Source: GCA-2709075 sp038146865
GTDB lineage: Bacteria; Pseudomonadota; Alphaproteobacteria; MPNO01; UBA2964
Length of the DNA: 64,000 bases
Reading direction: 5' to 3'
Assembly: GCA_038146865.1 (NCBI GenBank)
Contig: JAYQSL010000002.1
Location: 186,001 to 250,000 of the forward strand
Shown: positions 35,635 to 45,205 of the stretch, piece by piece
Layout of the letters: each line of letters begins with the position of its first letter
Numbering within the stretch: the first letter of the stretch is position 1
Notes under the pieces: model-generated
Database searches by the model: none
The model's input: the letters and a program-made list of their open reading frames with translations, nothing else
What the model was told of the DNA's origin: nothing
Translations under genes and position numbers: made by a program

Positions 35635-37568
35635 TTACTCCCAAAGCCAAAAAGGAAGAGAGAAACCAACAGGGATACACCAACTAGCATCGCAAATGCG
35701 TAGTGAAAAATAAATCCAGTTTGAAACGCGCTAACACGGCGAGCAATATAGCGAACAGCACCCGCCAAACCATCCGGACCGAGACCATCGATTAGGGCTC
35801 CGTCGCCGTCTTTCCAAAGAGCACCACCCAAATATTTCGCTGGTCTAACAAATAAGCGGTCATATAGCTCATCAAAATACCATTTATTGAGTAAAAACCG
35901 ATAAACCCTTGCAAACTTTTCTGCCAAAACCGCCGGTGTTTCGGGCCTAAACATATAAAACCAATAGGCTAGGGCAATACCGATAATTCCCATAAATACC
36001 GGGCCAACTTTTACCCAAATTGGAACATTTTGGGCATCTCGCAATGCCGAATGGTTATCTAGGACGAATATGGCCTCTCCCCAAAATTTGTCCATGTTAC
36101 TCCCGACAAAATAATCATAACCGATCCAGCCAGCAAAAATTGCCCCCACAGCTAAAATCATGAGAGGAACAGTCATAATTTTTGGTGACTCATGAACATG
36201 GGCTAAAGTTTTTTCATCAGCTCTACTTGGCCCATGAAAAGTCATTATTAAAAGACGCCAACTGTAAAAAGCAGTTAACAGCGCTGCTAGCATCCCTAAA
36301 ATAAAGGCGTAGTTACCAACACTGGTTTGTGAGGCAAAAGCCGCCTCAAGTACAATGTCTTTGGAATAGAACCCTGCGAAGAAGGGCACACCAGCCAATG
36401 CCAGGGAGCCGATCCACATCATAAAATATGTGATTTTTATTTCTCGCCATATACCGCCCATTTTGCGCATATCCTGTTCATCCGACATCGCATGAATAAC
36501 GGAGCCAGCCCCAAGAAACAAAAGCGCTTTGAAGAATGCGTGAGTAAACAGATGGAAAATGCCAGCAGCATATGCAGAGACGCCGCACGCAAAAAACATG
36601 TACCCCAACTGAGAACAAGTGGAATAGGCTATCACACGTTTAATATCATTTTGACATAAACCAACGGTCGCTGCGAAAATAGCTGTAGAGGCCCCAACAA
36701 CGGTAACTACTGCGAGTGCTGTCTCGGAATACTCAAACATCGGCGAGAGCCGCGCCACCATAAATACCCCGGCAGTGACCATCGTCGCTGCATGTATAAG
36801 AGCGGATACGGGCGTTGGCCCTTCCATCGCGTCTGGAAGCCACGTGTGGAGTCCCAGCTGAGCCGACTTACCCATTGCTCCAATGAAAAGAAGAAGACAT
36901 AAAACTGTTATCGCATGATATTGACCACCGAGAAATTCCATCGTCGCTCCCGCTTTGGCGGGGGTTGCATCAAAAACAGCTTCAAAAGAAACAGTTCCGT
37001 AGAGGAGAAAGACGCCCATAATACCAAGAGCAAATCCAAAATCTCCTACTCTATTAACTAAAAACGCTTTTATAGCAGCGGCATTCGCCGAAGGCTTTCG
37101 ATACCAAAAGCCAATCAGCAGGTAAGAGGCGAGGCCGACCCCTTCCCATCCAAAAAACAACTGTAAAAAGTTGTCAGATGTAACCAGCATAAGCATAAAA
37201 AAGGTAAAAAGACTAAGATACGAGAAGAATCTTGGATTATGCGGGTCATGATGCATGTAACCGATTGAGTAATAATGAACCAGCGTTGAAACCCCTGTAA
37301 CAACGATCAACATCACTGCAGTAAGGGTATCAAACCGGAGTGCCCAATCGATCTGAAATTCTCCTGACACCACCCAGGTGAATAGTTGTACCGTCTGCTT
37401 TTGACCAAGGATGGCCACATCGTAAAAGATCAAAATAGCCAGAACGACCGAGAGGGTCATCGCGCCGCAAGTAACTAATTGGGCTCCACGCGCTTTCAAT
37501 ACTCGTCCGAAAAGACCAGCAACAGCAGCACCGATTAGTGGCAAGAATATGCAGAGTCCGTAAAACAA
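35631..37568 (-). CDS. nuoL: NADH-quinone oxidoreductase subunit L
   Basis: NuoL is the distal antiporter-like subunit of complex I, with the long lateral helix at its C-terminus. At 645 aa it has the usual length. Motifs include F-F-G-W-E-G-V-G-L-A-S-Y-L-L-I-G-F-W near residue 138, AQLGLHTWLPDAMEGPTPVSALIH near 240 (split here only for description) and the AYSTCSQLGYMF stretch near 320. It follows nuoK by 5 bp. Confidence 0.97.
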   Translation of the reverse strand: MFYGLCIFLPLIGAAVAGLFGRVLKARGAQLVTCGAMTLSVVLAILIFYDVAILGQKQTVQLFTWVVSGEFQIDWALRFDTLTAVMLIVVTGVSTLVHYYSIGYMHHDPHNPRFFSYLSLFTFFMLMLVTSDNFLQLFFGWEGVGLASYLLIGFWYRKPSANAAAIKAFLVNRVGDFGFALGIMGVFLLYGTVSFEAVFDATPAKAGATMEFLGGQYHAITVLCLLLFIGAMGKSAQLGLHTWLPDAMEGPTPVSALIHAATMVTAGVFMVARLSPMFEYSETALAVVTVVGASTAIFAATVGLCQNDIKRVIAYSTCSQLGYMFFACGVSAYAAGIFHLFTHAFFKALLFLGAGSVIHAMSDEQDMRKMGGIWREIKITYFMMWIGSLALAGVPFFAGFYSKDIVLEAAFASQTSVGNYAFILGMLAALLTAFYSWRLLIMTFHGPSRADEKTLAHVHESPKIMTVPLMILAVGAIFAGWIGYDYFVGSNMDKFWGEAIFVLDNHSALRDAQNVPIWVKVGPVFMGIIGIALAYWFYMFRPETPAVLAEKFARVYRFLLNKWYFDELYDRLFVRPAKYLGGALWKDGDGALIDGLGPDGLAGAVRYIARRVSAFQTGFIFHYAFAMLVGVSLLVSLFLFGFGSK

Positions 37569-37573
37569 AGCTC

Positions 37574-37885
37574 TTAACCCTTCATAAGATTTATGTCTTC
37601 TACGGCTATAGTTCCGCGATTTCTGAAATATACGACGATCACCGCGAGACCAATGGCAGCCTCAGCAGCGGCAACGGTGAGCACTAACATAGCAAAAATT
37701 TGACCGGCCATATCTCCTAAAAACGCGGAAAAAGCTACCAGGTTAATATTGACCGCGAGTAATATTAGCTCGACCGACATTAGAATGATAATGACGTTTT
37801 TTCGATTAAGGAAAATGCCAAAAATACCAAGAGTAAAGAGAACCGCTGCTAATGAGAGGTAATGTCCAATCCCAATTTCAAGCAT
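37574..37885 (-). CDS. nuoK: NADH-quinone oxidoreductase subunit K
   Basis: NuoK is a small three-helix subunit of the proton channel. The 103 aa protein begins with I-G-H-Y-L-S-L-A-A-V-L-F-T-L-G near residue 5. It keeps the two buried Glu residues, one in M-S-V-E-L-I-L-L (near 36) and one in A-A-A-E-A-A-I-G-L (near 73), needed for proton transfer in studied homologs. It starts 2 bp after nuoJ. Confidence 0.97.
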   Translation of the reverse strand: MLEIGIGHYLSLAAVLFTLGIFGIFLNRKNVIIILMSVELILLAVNINLVAFSAFLGDMAGQIFAMLVLTVAAAEAAIGLAVIVVYFRNRGTIAVEDINLMKG

Positions 37886-37887
37886 CG

Positions 37888-38499
37888 TTATACCCCACTG
37901 CCGGTCTGTACATCGTGTAACTCTATTGAGTCCTCAGGCCGCCTAGAAACTTGCTGAGATATTTTTTGTTTTTTGACGCCCTCTCTCGTCCGCAAAGTCA
38001 GAACAATCGCACCAATCATCGCAACAAGCAGAACCAAACCAGCACCCTGGAACAAATATATGTAGTCTGTGTAAAGGATTTTCCCAATCGCATGGGTATT
38101 AGTAAGCTGTTCTATGGGAGGCGATGGGAACCCCCTTACTTTTTCCATCTTTGGCGATAATAGCCAACTTCCAGCCACCATGACCAATTCTATGAACAGT
38201 ATAAGCCCTATTAAACCACCTATCGGTAGATACTGCATAAACCCTTCTCTGAGCTGGGAAAACCCGATATCCAGCATCATCACTACGAATAAGAAAAGAA
38301 CGGCGACTGCTCCCACGTACACCACCACCAAAATCATCGCTATGAATTCGGCCCCTATGAGGACAAATAGCCCAGCGGCGTTGAAGAAAGCGAGGATTAA
38401 AAATAAAACCGAGTGGACTGGATTACGAGCAGATATAACCATAACGGCAGAAGCTACGGTTACGGCAGCAAAACAATAAAAAGCAATGGCTGCGAGCAT
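37888..38499 (-). CDS. nuoJ: NADH-quinone oxidoreductase subunit J
   Basis: NuoJ is a five-helix membrane subunit. The 203 aa protein has the typical N-S-V-L-F-L-I-L-A-F-F-N-A-A-G segment (near 30), G-A-E-F-I-A-M-I-L-V-V-V-Y-V-G-A-V-A-V-L-F in the third helix (residues about 48-68) and a polar C-terminal tail rich in K, R and Q. It lies between nuoI and nuoK, 49 bp downstream of nuoI. Confidence 0.96.
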   Translation of the reverse strand: MLAAIAFYCFAAVTVASAVMVISARNPVHSVLFLILAFFNAAGLFVLIGAEFIAMILVVVYVGAVAVLFLFVVMMLDIGFSQLREGFMQYLPIGGLIGLILFIELVMVAGSWLLSPKMEKVRGFPSPPIEQLTNTHAIGKILYTDYIYLFQGAGLVLLVAMIGAIVLTLRTREGVKKQKISQQVSRRPEDSIELHDVQTGSGV

Positions 38500-38548
38500 T
38501 AACGATCCTTACCTGCCACATGAAGTAGCAATATCATAACGTTTTTGT

Positions 38549-39037
38549 TCATCTGTAAGGCGCATCCGCTTGTAACCGCGCTGCGATCTCTGTTTCCCAC
38601 ATATCACCATTTGCCAGGAGCTTATCCTTATTATACATGAGCTCTTCCCTTGTTTCGCGAGCAAATTCGTAATTGGGCCCCTCTACTATCGCATCTACAG
38701 GACAGGCCTCCTCACAAAAACCACAATATATACATTTAACCATGTCTATATCGTAACGAGTAGTTCGCCTGCTCCCATCTGCTCGAGGTTCCGCTTCAAT
38801 AGTGATTGCCTGAGGCGGACAAACGGCCTCGCAGAGTTTGCAAGCAATGCAGCGCTCTTCTCCATTCGGATAACGCCGTAAAGCATGCTCACCCCTGAAG
38901 CGTGGACTAAGAGGCCCCTTTTCAAAGGGGTAGTTCAACGTCACCTTTGGTTTAAACATGTACCGGAAGGTCATCGCCATGCCCTGAAGCAACTCTATAA
39001 GAAGAAGAGCCCTTCCAAAGCTTTTAAAAAATCCCAT
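38549..39037 (-). CDS. nuoI: NADH-quinone oxidoreductase subunit I
   Basis: NuoI carries iron-sulfur clusters N6a and N6b on the route to quinone. The 162 aa protein has two complete 4Fe-4S motifs: C-I-A-C-K-L-C-E-A-V-C-P near residue 62 and C-I-Y-C-G-F-C-E-E-A-C-P near 102. The N-terminal G-R-A-L-L-L-I-E-L-L-Q-G-M-A-M-T segment is also typical. It is 21 bp downstream of nuoH. Confidence 0.97.
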   Translation of the reverse strand: MGFFKSFGRALLLIELLQGMAMTFRYMFKPKVTLNYPFEKGPLSPRFRGEHALRRYPNGEERCIACKLCEAVCPPQAITIEAEPRADGSRRTTRYDIDMVKCIYCGFCEEACPVDAIVEGPNYEFARETREELMYNKDKLLANGDMWETEIAARLQADAPYR

Positions 39038-39058
39038 CTCGAACCTCGTATTGATTTG

Positions 39059-40070
39059 TCACGATGGCAACCGCCCGGTCCATAATAAAAACCCTGCAGT
39101 TATAACCACCCACAAAAGTGAGAAAGGCAAAAATACTTTCCAACCCAAACGCATTAACTGATCATAGCGGTACCGAGGAAAAGTTGCTCTCACCCACAGA
39201 AATACAAAAAGCAGAAAAGCTATTTTGAGAGCAAACCAAATTGGTCCAGGAATCCAGTTAAACGGAGCGATGTCGAAAGGCGGAAGCCATCCCCCTAAAA
39301 ATAAGACGGCAGTCATTCCGCTCATCAGGATCATGTTGGCGTATTCCCCGAGAAAAAATAACGCAAATGTCATCGCAGAATATTCAACATTATATCCTGA
39401 GACCAGTTCAGCCTCGGCCTCTGGAAGATCGAAAGGCGCTCGATTTGTTTCGGCCAATGCAGAAACAAAAAAGATCACGAACATCGGTAAAAGCGGAATG
39501 CAGAACCAAAGACCGCGTTGCGCTTCAACCACGTCTGTCAAATTTAGCGACCCAACGCAAAGCAAGACTGTAATTATAACGAATCCGATGGACACTTCAT
39601 AAGAAACCATTTGGGCAGCTGATCGAAGCGCTCCCAAAAAGGGATAAATAGAGTTGGATGCCCATCCCGCCATGATTATTCCGTAAACACCGAGAGAAGA
39701 GATCGCAAACAAATACAAAATACCAACATTAATATCAGCTAAAACCATACCCTTATCGAATGGTATGACCGCCCAGGCAACGAGAGCTAAGATAAATGTA
39801 ATCATCGGAGCCGCCAGGAAGACTAGTGGGTTCGCTCCTGACGGAATAATTGTTTCCTTGAATAGAAGTTTCAGCCCATCCGCTAGAGGTTGCAACAAAC
39901 CAAACGGGCCAACGACATTTGGACCTTTCCTCAATTGCATAGCCGCGATGACTTTTCTCTCTGCTAAGGGTGAGATATGCCACAGCCACCAGCAAAGGCA
40001 CAATAATTGCCATAATTTGGCCGACGATTATGATTGTCGGAAGAAGGTATGTTTGCCAAAGGTCAGTCAT
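39059..40070 (-). CDS. nuoH: NADH-quinone oxidoreductase subunit H, frameshifted near the N-terminus
   Basis: NuoH forms the quinone-binding chamber with nuoB/D. The start ATG at 40070 (M-T-D-L-W-Q-T-Y-L-L-P) overlaps the nuoG stop by 8 bp and encodes 35 residues of first helix ending V-A-Y-L-T-L. There the frame breaks. Removing one base, complement of T39965, gives L-A-E-R-K-V-I-A-A-M-Q-L-R-K-G-P-N, the strongly conserved family sequence, and the frame then runs to 39059. Corrected length is about 337 aa, standard for NuoH. The downstream motifs F-D-L-P-E-A-E and E-Y-S-A-M are intact. All other nuo genes are complete, so an error or a recoding event is more likely than decay. Confidence 0.88.
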
Positions 40071-42111
40071 CTGTTCCCGTCTTGCTATCTATATCGCAAA
40101 TTTCTCGGGTGCACTCTGCCATGACTTCTGATGCACGACTAATTGGATCCGTCATATAAAAGTTTCTGACCGATGAATGTATATCTCCATTAGCTAGATT
40201 TCCTTCTAAGCCCCAGCTCCGCCATACCTCGCGCCCGACTGTGTCCAATCTCTCAAAAATTGGGTTCAGTTCAATCATGCGAGCTCGTACACCATCAACA
40301 CTGTCGTAAGGTAAAGGATGCCCCAAGACCTCTGACAAAGCTCTGATGATCTTCCAATCCTCCCGCGCGTCGCCTGGAGGAAATACCGCTCTTGATGATC
40401 GCTGAACCCTGCCCTCTGTGTTGACGTAAGTAGCACTTTTCTCAGTGTAAGCTGCCCCTGGCAAAATAACGTCAGCGGCATGGGCACCAGCATCCCCATG
40501 ATGCCCCTGGTAAATGACAAAAGCATTCTTTATCTCAGCCATGTCAATTTCATCGGCACCCAACAAATAGATGACTTCTGCATTTGCTATAATGTCCAGC
40601 ACAGAGGTTTTCGGGTTGTCGGGGACGAAACCGAGGTCTAGCCCCCCCACTCGGCCAGCAGCAGCGTGAAGTACATTAAAACCGTTCCAGTTACCATGCA
40701 CCATACCGGTTCTTTGGACAATTTTACACGCTATCGATGCGATCACATCCCCATCAGGCCGCGATAAAGCGCCCTGTCCCAAGATCAACATCGGCTTTTC
40801 CGCACTTTCCAGAACTTTACAGAAAGGATGGGTGCCCAAAGAAATATCTTCTAGAACTTTCGGTCCGGCACCCAAATAATCAACAGGATAGGTTAAGTCA
40901 GCGGGCGCTCCGATTGCACCCACCTTGAGACCCCTTTCGATCCACGCCTTGCGCAATCTTGCATTCAAAATTGGTGCCTCAATTCGTGGATTACTGCCAA
41001 TCAAAAGACACGCGTCAGCCTCTTCAATTCCACTAATGGTGGTATTGAAAATGTAGCTGCCTCTATTACCCGAATCCAGAAAAGCTCCATCCTGTCGACA
41101 ATCAAATTGATTAGAACCGAGAGCTAGCAGTAAATCTTTTAGAGACGTGACGGACTCACAATCTACCAGGTCTCCTGCTATTCCTACTATTTTTTGAGGA
41201 TCTACAGACGCAACTTTTTCCGCGATGAGATTGAACGCATCTTTCCAATCCGCCTCCTGTAATTTCCCCTGCCTTCTTACGAAGGGGCGATCTAAACGCT
41301 GCCGTTTTAACCCGTCACAAGCATATCGAGTTTTGTCAGAAATCCATTCCTCATTGATTTCGTCATTTGTGAGGGGTAGCACTCTAAGAACTTCTCGGCC
41401 GCGGGAGTCAATGCGGATATTGCTGCCGACAGCATCCAATACATCAACACTTTCCGTCCTTGTTAACTCCCATGGTCTGGCATTAAACGCGTAAGGCCTC
41501 GACGTCAGGGCGCCCACCGGGCAAAGGTCAATAATATTTGCAGAAAGCTCTGAGGTTAGTGACTTTTCAACGTAAGTCGTGATTTCAACATTCTCACCGC
41601 GACCTGTCGCACCTAGCTCCTCTACTCCAGCCACCTCAGTAGCAAATCGAACACAACGGGTGCACTGGATGCAACGCGTCATATTGGTTTTAACAAGAGG
41701 CCCCATATATTTATCGGAGACCGCGCGCTTATTTTCGAGAAATCGAGAATTTCCAGCACCATATGCCATCGACTGATCTTGCAAATCACATTCACCGCCC
41801 TGATCACAAATTGGGCAATCTAAGGGATGATTTATCAGCAAAAACTCCATGACCCCTTCGCGAGCTTTCTTAACCATCGGCGAATTTGTCTTGATGTTCA
41901 TGCCATTTCCGACTGGAAGTGCACAACTTGCGGCAGGTTTTGGTGGACCCGGTGCTACCTCGACCAAACACATTCGACAATTGCCTGCTACAGATAGCCT
42001 CTCATGATAGCAAAATCTCGGAATCTCTTTTCCTGCCAATTCGCATGCCTGCAGGACGGTGATCCCATCAGGAACTTCTAGGTCTTCTCCATCTATGTTT
42101 ACTTTCGCCAT
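40063..42111 (-). CDS. nuoG: NADH-quinone oxidoreductase subunit G
   Basis: NuoG is the largest peripheral subunit, with several Fe-S clusters. The 682 aa protein starts with a ferredoxin-like 2Fe-2S domain (C-x10-C-x2-C within F-C-Y-H-E-R-L-S-V-A-G-N-C-R-M-C near residue 33, then another Cys). A His-Cys3 cluster region follows (H-P-L-D-C-P-I-C-D-Q-G-G-E-C near 95), then a 4Fe-4S motif (C-I-Q-C-T-R-C-V-R-F near 147) and a molybdopterin-oxidoreductase-like domain that lacks cofactor function in complex I. It follows nuoF by 17 bp. Confidence 0.97.
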   Translation of the reverse strand: MAKVNIDGEDLEVPDGITVLQACELAGKEIPRFCYHERLSVAGNCRMCLVEVAPGPPKPAASCALPVGNGMNIKTNSPMVKKAREGVMEFLLINHPLDCPICDQGGECDLQDQSMAYGAGNSRFLENKRAVSDKYMGPLVKTNMTRCIQCTRCVRFATEVAGVEELGATGRGENVEITTYVEKSLTSELSANIIDLCPVGALTSRPYAFNARPWELTRTESVDVLDAVGSNIRIDSRGREVLRVLPLTNDEINEEWISDKTRYACDGLKRQRLDRPFVRRQGKLQEADWKDAFNLIAEKVASVDPQKIVGIAGDLVDCESVTSLKDLLLALGSNQFDCRQDGAFLDSGNRGSYIFNTTISGIEEADACLLIGSNPRIEAPILNARLRKAWIERGLKVGAIGAPADLTYPVDYLGAGPKVLEDISLGTHPFCKVLESAEKPMLILGQGALSRPDGDVIASIACKIVQRTGMVHGNWNGFNVLHAAAGRVGGLDLGFVPDNPKTSVLDIIANAEVIYLLGADEIDMAEIKNAFVIYQGHHGDAGAHAADVILPGAAYTEKSATYVNTEGRVQRSSRAVFPPGDAREDWKIIRALSEVLGHPLPYDSVDGVRARMIELNPIFERLDTVGREVWRSWGLEGNLANGDIHSSVRNFYMTDPISRASEVMAECTREICDIDSKTGTDD

Positions 42112-42128
42112 CTATTATACTCTTTTAA

Positions 42129-43415
42129 TCAGGCAGCTGCTGGTGTCACTTTATGTTTAGAGAGAATCCTTTCTTCAACCTCATTCCTAAAGTGTCTCAT
42201 TAAACCCTGAATGGGCCACGCTGCAGCATCGCCCAAAGCACAGATTGTATGTCCTTCTATTTGCTTGGTAACTTCAAGAAGAGAGTCGATTTCATTTATT
42301 TCAGCATTACCAGTAACTAACCTCTCCATAACTCTCCACATCCAACCGGTACCCTCACGACATGGTGTACACTGACCACAACTTTCATGCTTATAAAACT
42401 TCGATAAGCGTGCAATGGCGGCTATTAAATCTGTGGATTTATCCATCACGATAACAGCGGCCGTTCCCAATCCAGACTGCTGTTCCCTGAGCGAGTCGTA
42501 ATCCATTAAAACGTTATCACATATAGCCTTCGGTAACATTGGGACTGAGGATCCGCCCGGGATAATGGCTTTGAGATTTTCCCAGCCCCCTCGAACGCCT
42601 CCGGCGTGTCTCTCTATCAGCTCCCTCAAAGGGATGCTCATTTCTTCTTCTACGTTGCACGGATTATTAACATGACCGGAAATACAAAATACCTTCGTGC
42701 CAGTATTGTTTTCGCGTCCCAGCGCTGAAAACCAGCTCGCTCCACGACGCAGAATAGTGGGCACAACTGCGATCGTTTCAACGTTATTAACCGTAGTGGG
42801 ACACCCATATAAGCCCATAGCTGCTGGAAAAGGCGGTTTCAATCGTGGCTGACCCTTTTTGCCTTCAAGACTTTCGATTAATGCCATCTCTTCGCCACAG
42901 ATGTAAGCCCCGGCCCCCCTGTGCAAAAAAACGTCAAAATCAAATCCGGAACCGCAGGCGTTTTTTCCAATCAATCCAGATTCGTAAGCCTGGTCAATAG
43001 CAGCTTGCAAATGCTCGGCTTCACGATAAAACTCCCCACGGATATAGATGTAGGCTACATTAGCCCCCATACCTGCACCGGCCAAAAGACAACCCTCAAC
43101 TAACTTGTGAGGCTCATTCCGCATCATATCGCGGTCCTTACACGTCCCGGGCTCCCCTTCATCAGCGTTAACTACGAGGTAATGGGGCCTGCCTGTTGGT
43201 TCTTTGGGCATAAATGACCATTTTAGACCGGTCGAAAACCCGGCACCCCCACGGCCCCTTAAACCCGAGGATTTTATCTCTTCACAGATCCAATCGCGTC
43301 CTTTGGAGATAAGGTCTTTTGTTCCGTCCCAATCACCGCGTGTCTTTGCAGCTTCGAGTTCCCAACCCTGATTTCCGTATAGATTTGTAAATATTCTATC
43401 TTGATCTTTCAGCAT
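42129..43415 (-). CDS. nuoF: NADH-quinone oxidoreductase subunit F
   Basis: NuoF binds FMN and NADH and holds cluster N3, the electron entry of complex I. The 428 aa protein carries SGLRGRGGAGFSTGLKW near residue 50, V-V-N-A-D-E-G-E-P-G-T (near 82), Y-I-C-G-E-E-M-A-L-I-E-S-L-E-G near 170 and the Fe-S motif E-S-C-G-Q-C-T-P-C-R-E-G near 345. These are the NADH, FMN and 4Fe-4S sites in order. It is 9 bp downstream of nuoE. Confidence 0.97.
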   Translation of the reverse strand: MLKDQDRIFTNLYGNQGWELEAAKTRGDWDGTKDLISKGRDWICEEIKSSGLRGRGGAGFSTGLKWSFMPKEPTGRPHYLVVNADEGEPGTCKDRDMMRNEPHKLVEGCLLAGAGMGANVAYIYIRGEFYREAEHLQAAIDQAYESGLIGKNACGSGFDFDVFLHRGAGAYICGEEMALIESLEGKKGQPRLKPPFPAAMGLYGCPTTVNNVETIAVVPTILRRGASWFSALGRENNTGTKVFCISGHVNNPCNVEEEMSIPLRELIERHAGGVRGGWENLKAIIPGGSSVPMLPKAICDNVLMDYDSLREQQSGLGTAAVIVMDKSTDLIAAIARLSKFYKHESCGQCTPCREGTGWMWRVMERLVTGNAEINEIDSLLEVTKQIEGHTICALGDAAAWPIQGLMRHFRNEVEERILSKHKVTPAAA

Positions 43416-43424
43416 TGATGCTCC

Positions 43425-44021
43425 TCAGCGCTCGATATTTTCAGTCAACACTGTGGGTCCTCCTTTTGGTTCGGATCCCATTCGTCCATTCTGCGGACCA
43501 GGCGCAGGTTTCTCACCTTTTTTAAAACTATCTAGAACCGTTTTGGTCGAGAACTCATCGAGGTCCTCGTAGTAATCATCATCAATTTGGATCATTGGAG
43601 CGTTAACACACGCTCCCAAGCATTCCACCTCTAGTAGGGTAAACTTCCCATCAGAGCTGGTCCCACCGGGTTCAACTCCAAGTTCCGTCTTTATCGTATC
43701 TAAAACTTTTTCCGCCCCTCTCAGGGCACAGGGGGTGGTTGTGCAGACTTGTACAACATGCTCACCGACAGGCTGCAAATTGTACATCGTATAAAAGGTA
43801 GCGACTTCATAAACCCTGATCTTGGGCATACCCAGAATATCTGCCACGTGATCCATGGCGGCTCTAGGAAGCCATCCACCATTTTGACGCTGCGCCAGGT
43901 CTAAAAGAGGCATTACCGCACTAGCTTGCCGTCCCTCAGGATAGCGCGCGATGATTTTGTTCGCCTCCATAAGTATATCTTTATTGAATTCGAAACTGTC
44001 TGGCTGGGCTGTCTCGGTCAT
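43425..44021 (-). CDS. nuoE: NADH-quinone oxidoreductase subunit E
   Basis: NuoE is the thioredoxin-like 2Fe-2S subunit (cluster N1a). The 198 aa protein has the four ligands in two pairs: C-T-T-T-P-C near residue 92 and C-L-G-A-C near 133. An extra Gly/Pro-rich tail (residues about 168-198) is common in alphaproteobacterial NuoE. It overlaps the nuoD end by 4 bases. Confidence 0.96.
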   Translation of the reverse strand: MTETAQPDSFEFNKDILMEANKIIARYPEGRQASAVMPLLDLAQRQNGGWLPRAAMDHVADILGMPKIRVYEVATFYTMYNLQPVGEHVVQVCTTTPCALRGAEKVLDTIKTELGVEPGGTSSDGKFTLLEVECLGACVNAPMIQIDDDYYEDLDEFSTKTVLDSFKKGEKPAPGPQNGRMGSEPKGGPTVLTENIER

Positions 44022-45196
44022 CGGTCAATTTCCCCGAACACAATATCCATTGAACCAACTATCGCGACTACGTCCGCTAACATGTGACCTTTACCCAAAT
44101 AATCTGTCGCTTGTAAAAATGAGAAACCCGGGGCTTTAATTTTGCACCTGTAAGGCTTGTTACTTCCATCAGACACTAGATAAACCCCAAACTCGCCCTT
44201 CGGTGCTTCCACAGCTGTATAGGTTTCACCCTCAGGAACTTTATATCCTTCTGTGTAGAGCTTAAAGTGATGGATGAGCGCTTCCATCGACTGTTTCATA
44301 TCTGCACGAGCGGGCGGGGCAATCTTCCGATCTTCGGTCTTCACAGGACCTTCTGGTATGTTATCCAGGCACTGTCTGACTATCTTGAGACTCTGTTTCA
44401 TCTCTTCTAGGCGGACCATATATCGATCAAAGCAGTCACCGTTTTTTCCAACCGGAACTTCAAAGTCCATCTCTTCATAGACATCATAAGGCTGGGCTTT
44501 GCGAAGATCCCATGGGACCCCAGACGCTCTCAACATCGGACCAGAAAAACCCCAATCCATGGCTTCTTCCGAGGTAGCAATCCCGATATCTACAGTACGC
44601 TGAACAAAAATTCGATTTCCAGTAAGAAGATCCTGCACATCATCTAACATCGGCGGAAAACGATCACAAAACTGAGAAATATCCTCTAATAACTCAGCTG
44701 GGAGATCACGATTGACCCCGCCAGGTCGAAAATACGCAGAATGAATGCGGGCACCTGACGCCCTCTCATAAAATTCCATCAGCTTTTCGCGCTCTTCGAA
44801 CCACCAGAGGAGAGGTGTCATTGCTCCCACATCTAATGCAAACGCAGAAATTGCCAGAAGATGGTTCAAAATGCGCGTAAGCTCCGCATACAAGACCCTA
44901 ATGAACTGGCCGCGCCTTGGTACTTCGACTCCGAGAAGCTTTTCCGTTGCAAGAGCAAATGCATGCTCTTGACACATCGGAGAGACGTAATCCAGGCGAT
45001 CAAAATATGGCACAGATTGAAGATAACTCTTGTGCTCGATGAGTTTTTCAGTCCCACGATGCAGCAATCCAATATGTGGATCGGCCCTCTCTACAATTTC
45101 TCCATCCATTTCTAGAACGAGTCGCAGGACTCCGTGTGCGGCCGGATGTTGCGGTCCAAAATTGAGAGTAAGGTTCTTTAAGTCATGAGCAGCCAT
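44018..45196 (-). CDS. nuoD: NADH-quinone oxidoreductase subunit D
   Basis: NuoD (49-kDa subunit) lines the quinone site together with nuoB. The 392 aa protein has N-F-G-P-Q-H-P-A-A-H-G-V-L-R near residue 12, GLLHRGTEKLIE near 43 and Y-F-D-R-L-D-Y near 64, which include the His and Tyr residues that hold the quinone head group in studied homologs. The C-terminus ends D-I-V-F-G-E-I-D-R, as usual. It is a separate gene, not fused to nuoC. Confidence 0.97.
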   Translation of the reverse strand: MAAHDLKNLTLNFGPQHPAAHGVLRLVLEMDGEIVERADPHIGLLHRGTEKLIEHKSYLQSVPYFDRLDYVSPMCQEHAFALATEKLLGVEVPRRGQFIRVLYAELTRILNHLLAISAFALDVGAMTPLLWWFEEREKLMEFYERASGARIHSAYFRPGGVNRDLPAELLEDISQFCDRFPPMLDDVQDLLTGNRIFVQRTVDIGIATSEEAMDWGFSGPMLRASGVPWDLRKAQPYDVYEEMDFEVPVGKNGDCFDRYMVRLEEMKQSLKIVRQCLDNIPEGPVKTEDRKIAPPARADMKQSMEALIHHFKLYTEGYKVPEGETYTAVEAPKGEFGVYLVSDGSNKPYRCKIKAPGFSFLQATDYLGKGHMLADVVAIVGSMDIVFGEIDR

Positions 45197-45205
45197 GTTT
45201 CTTCC

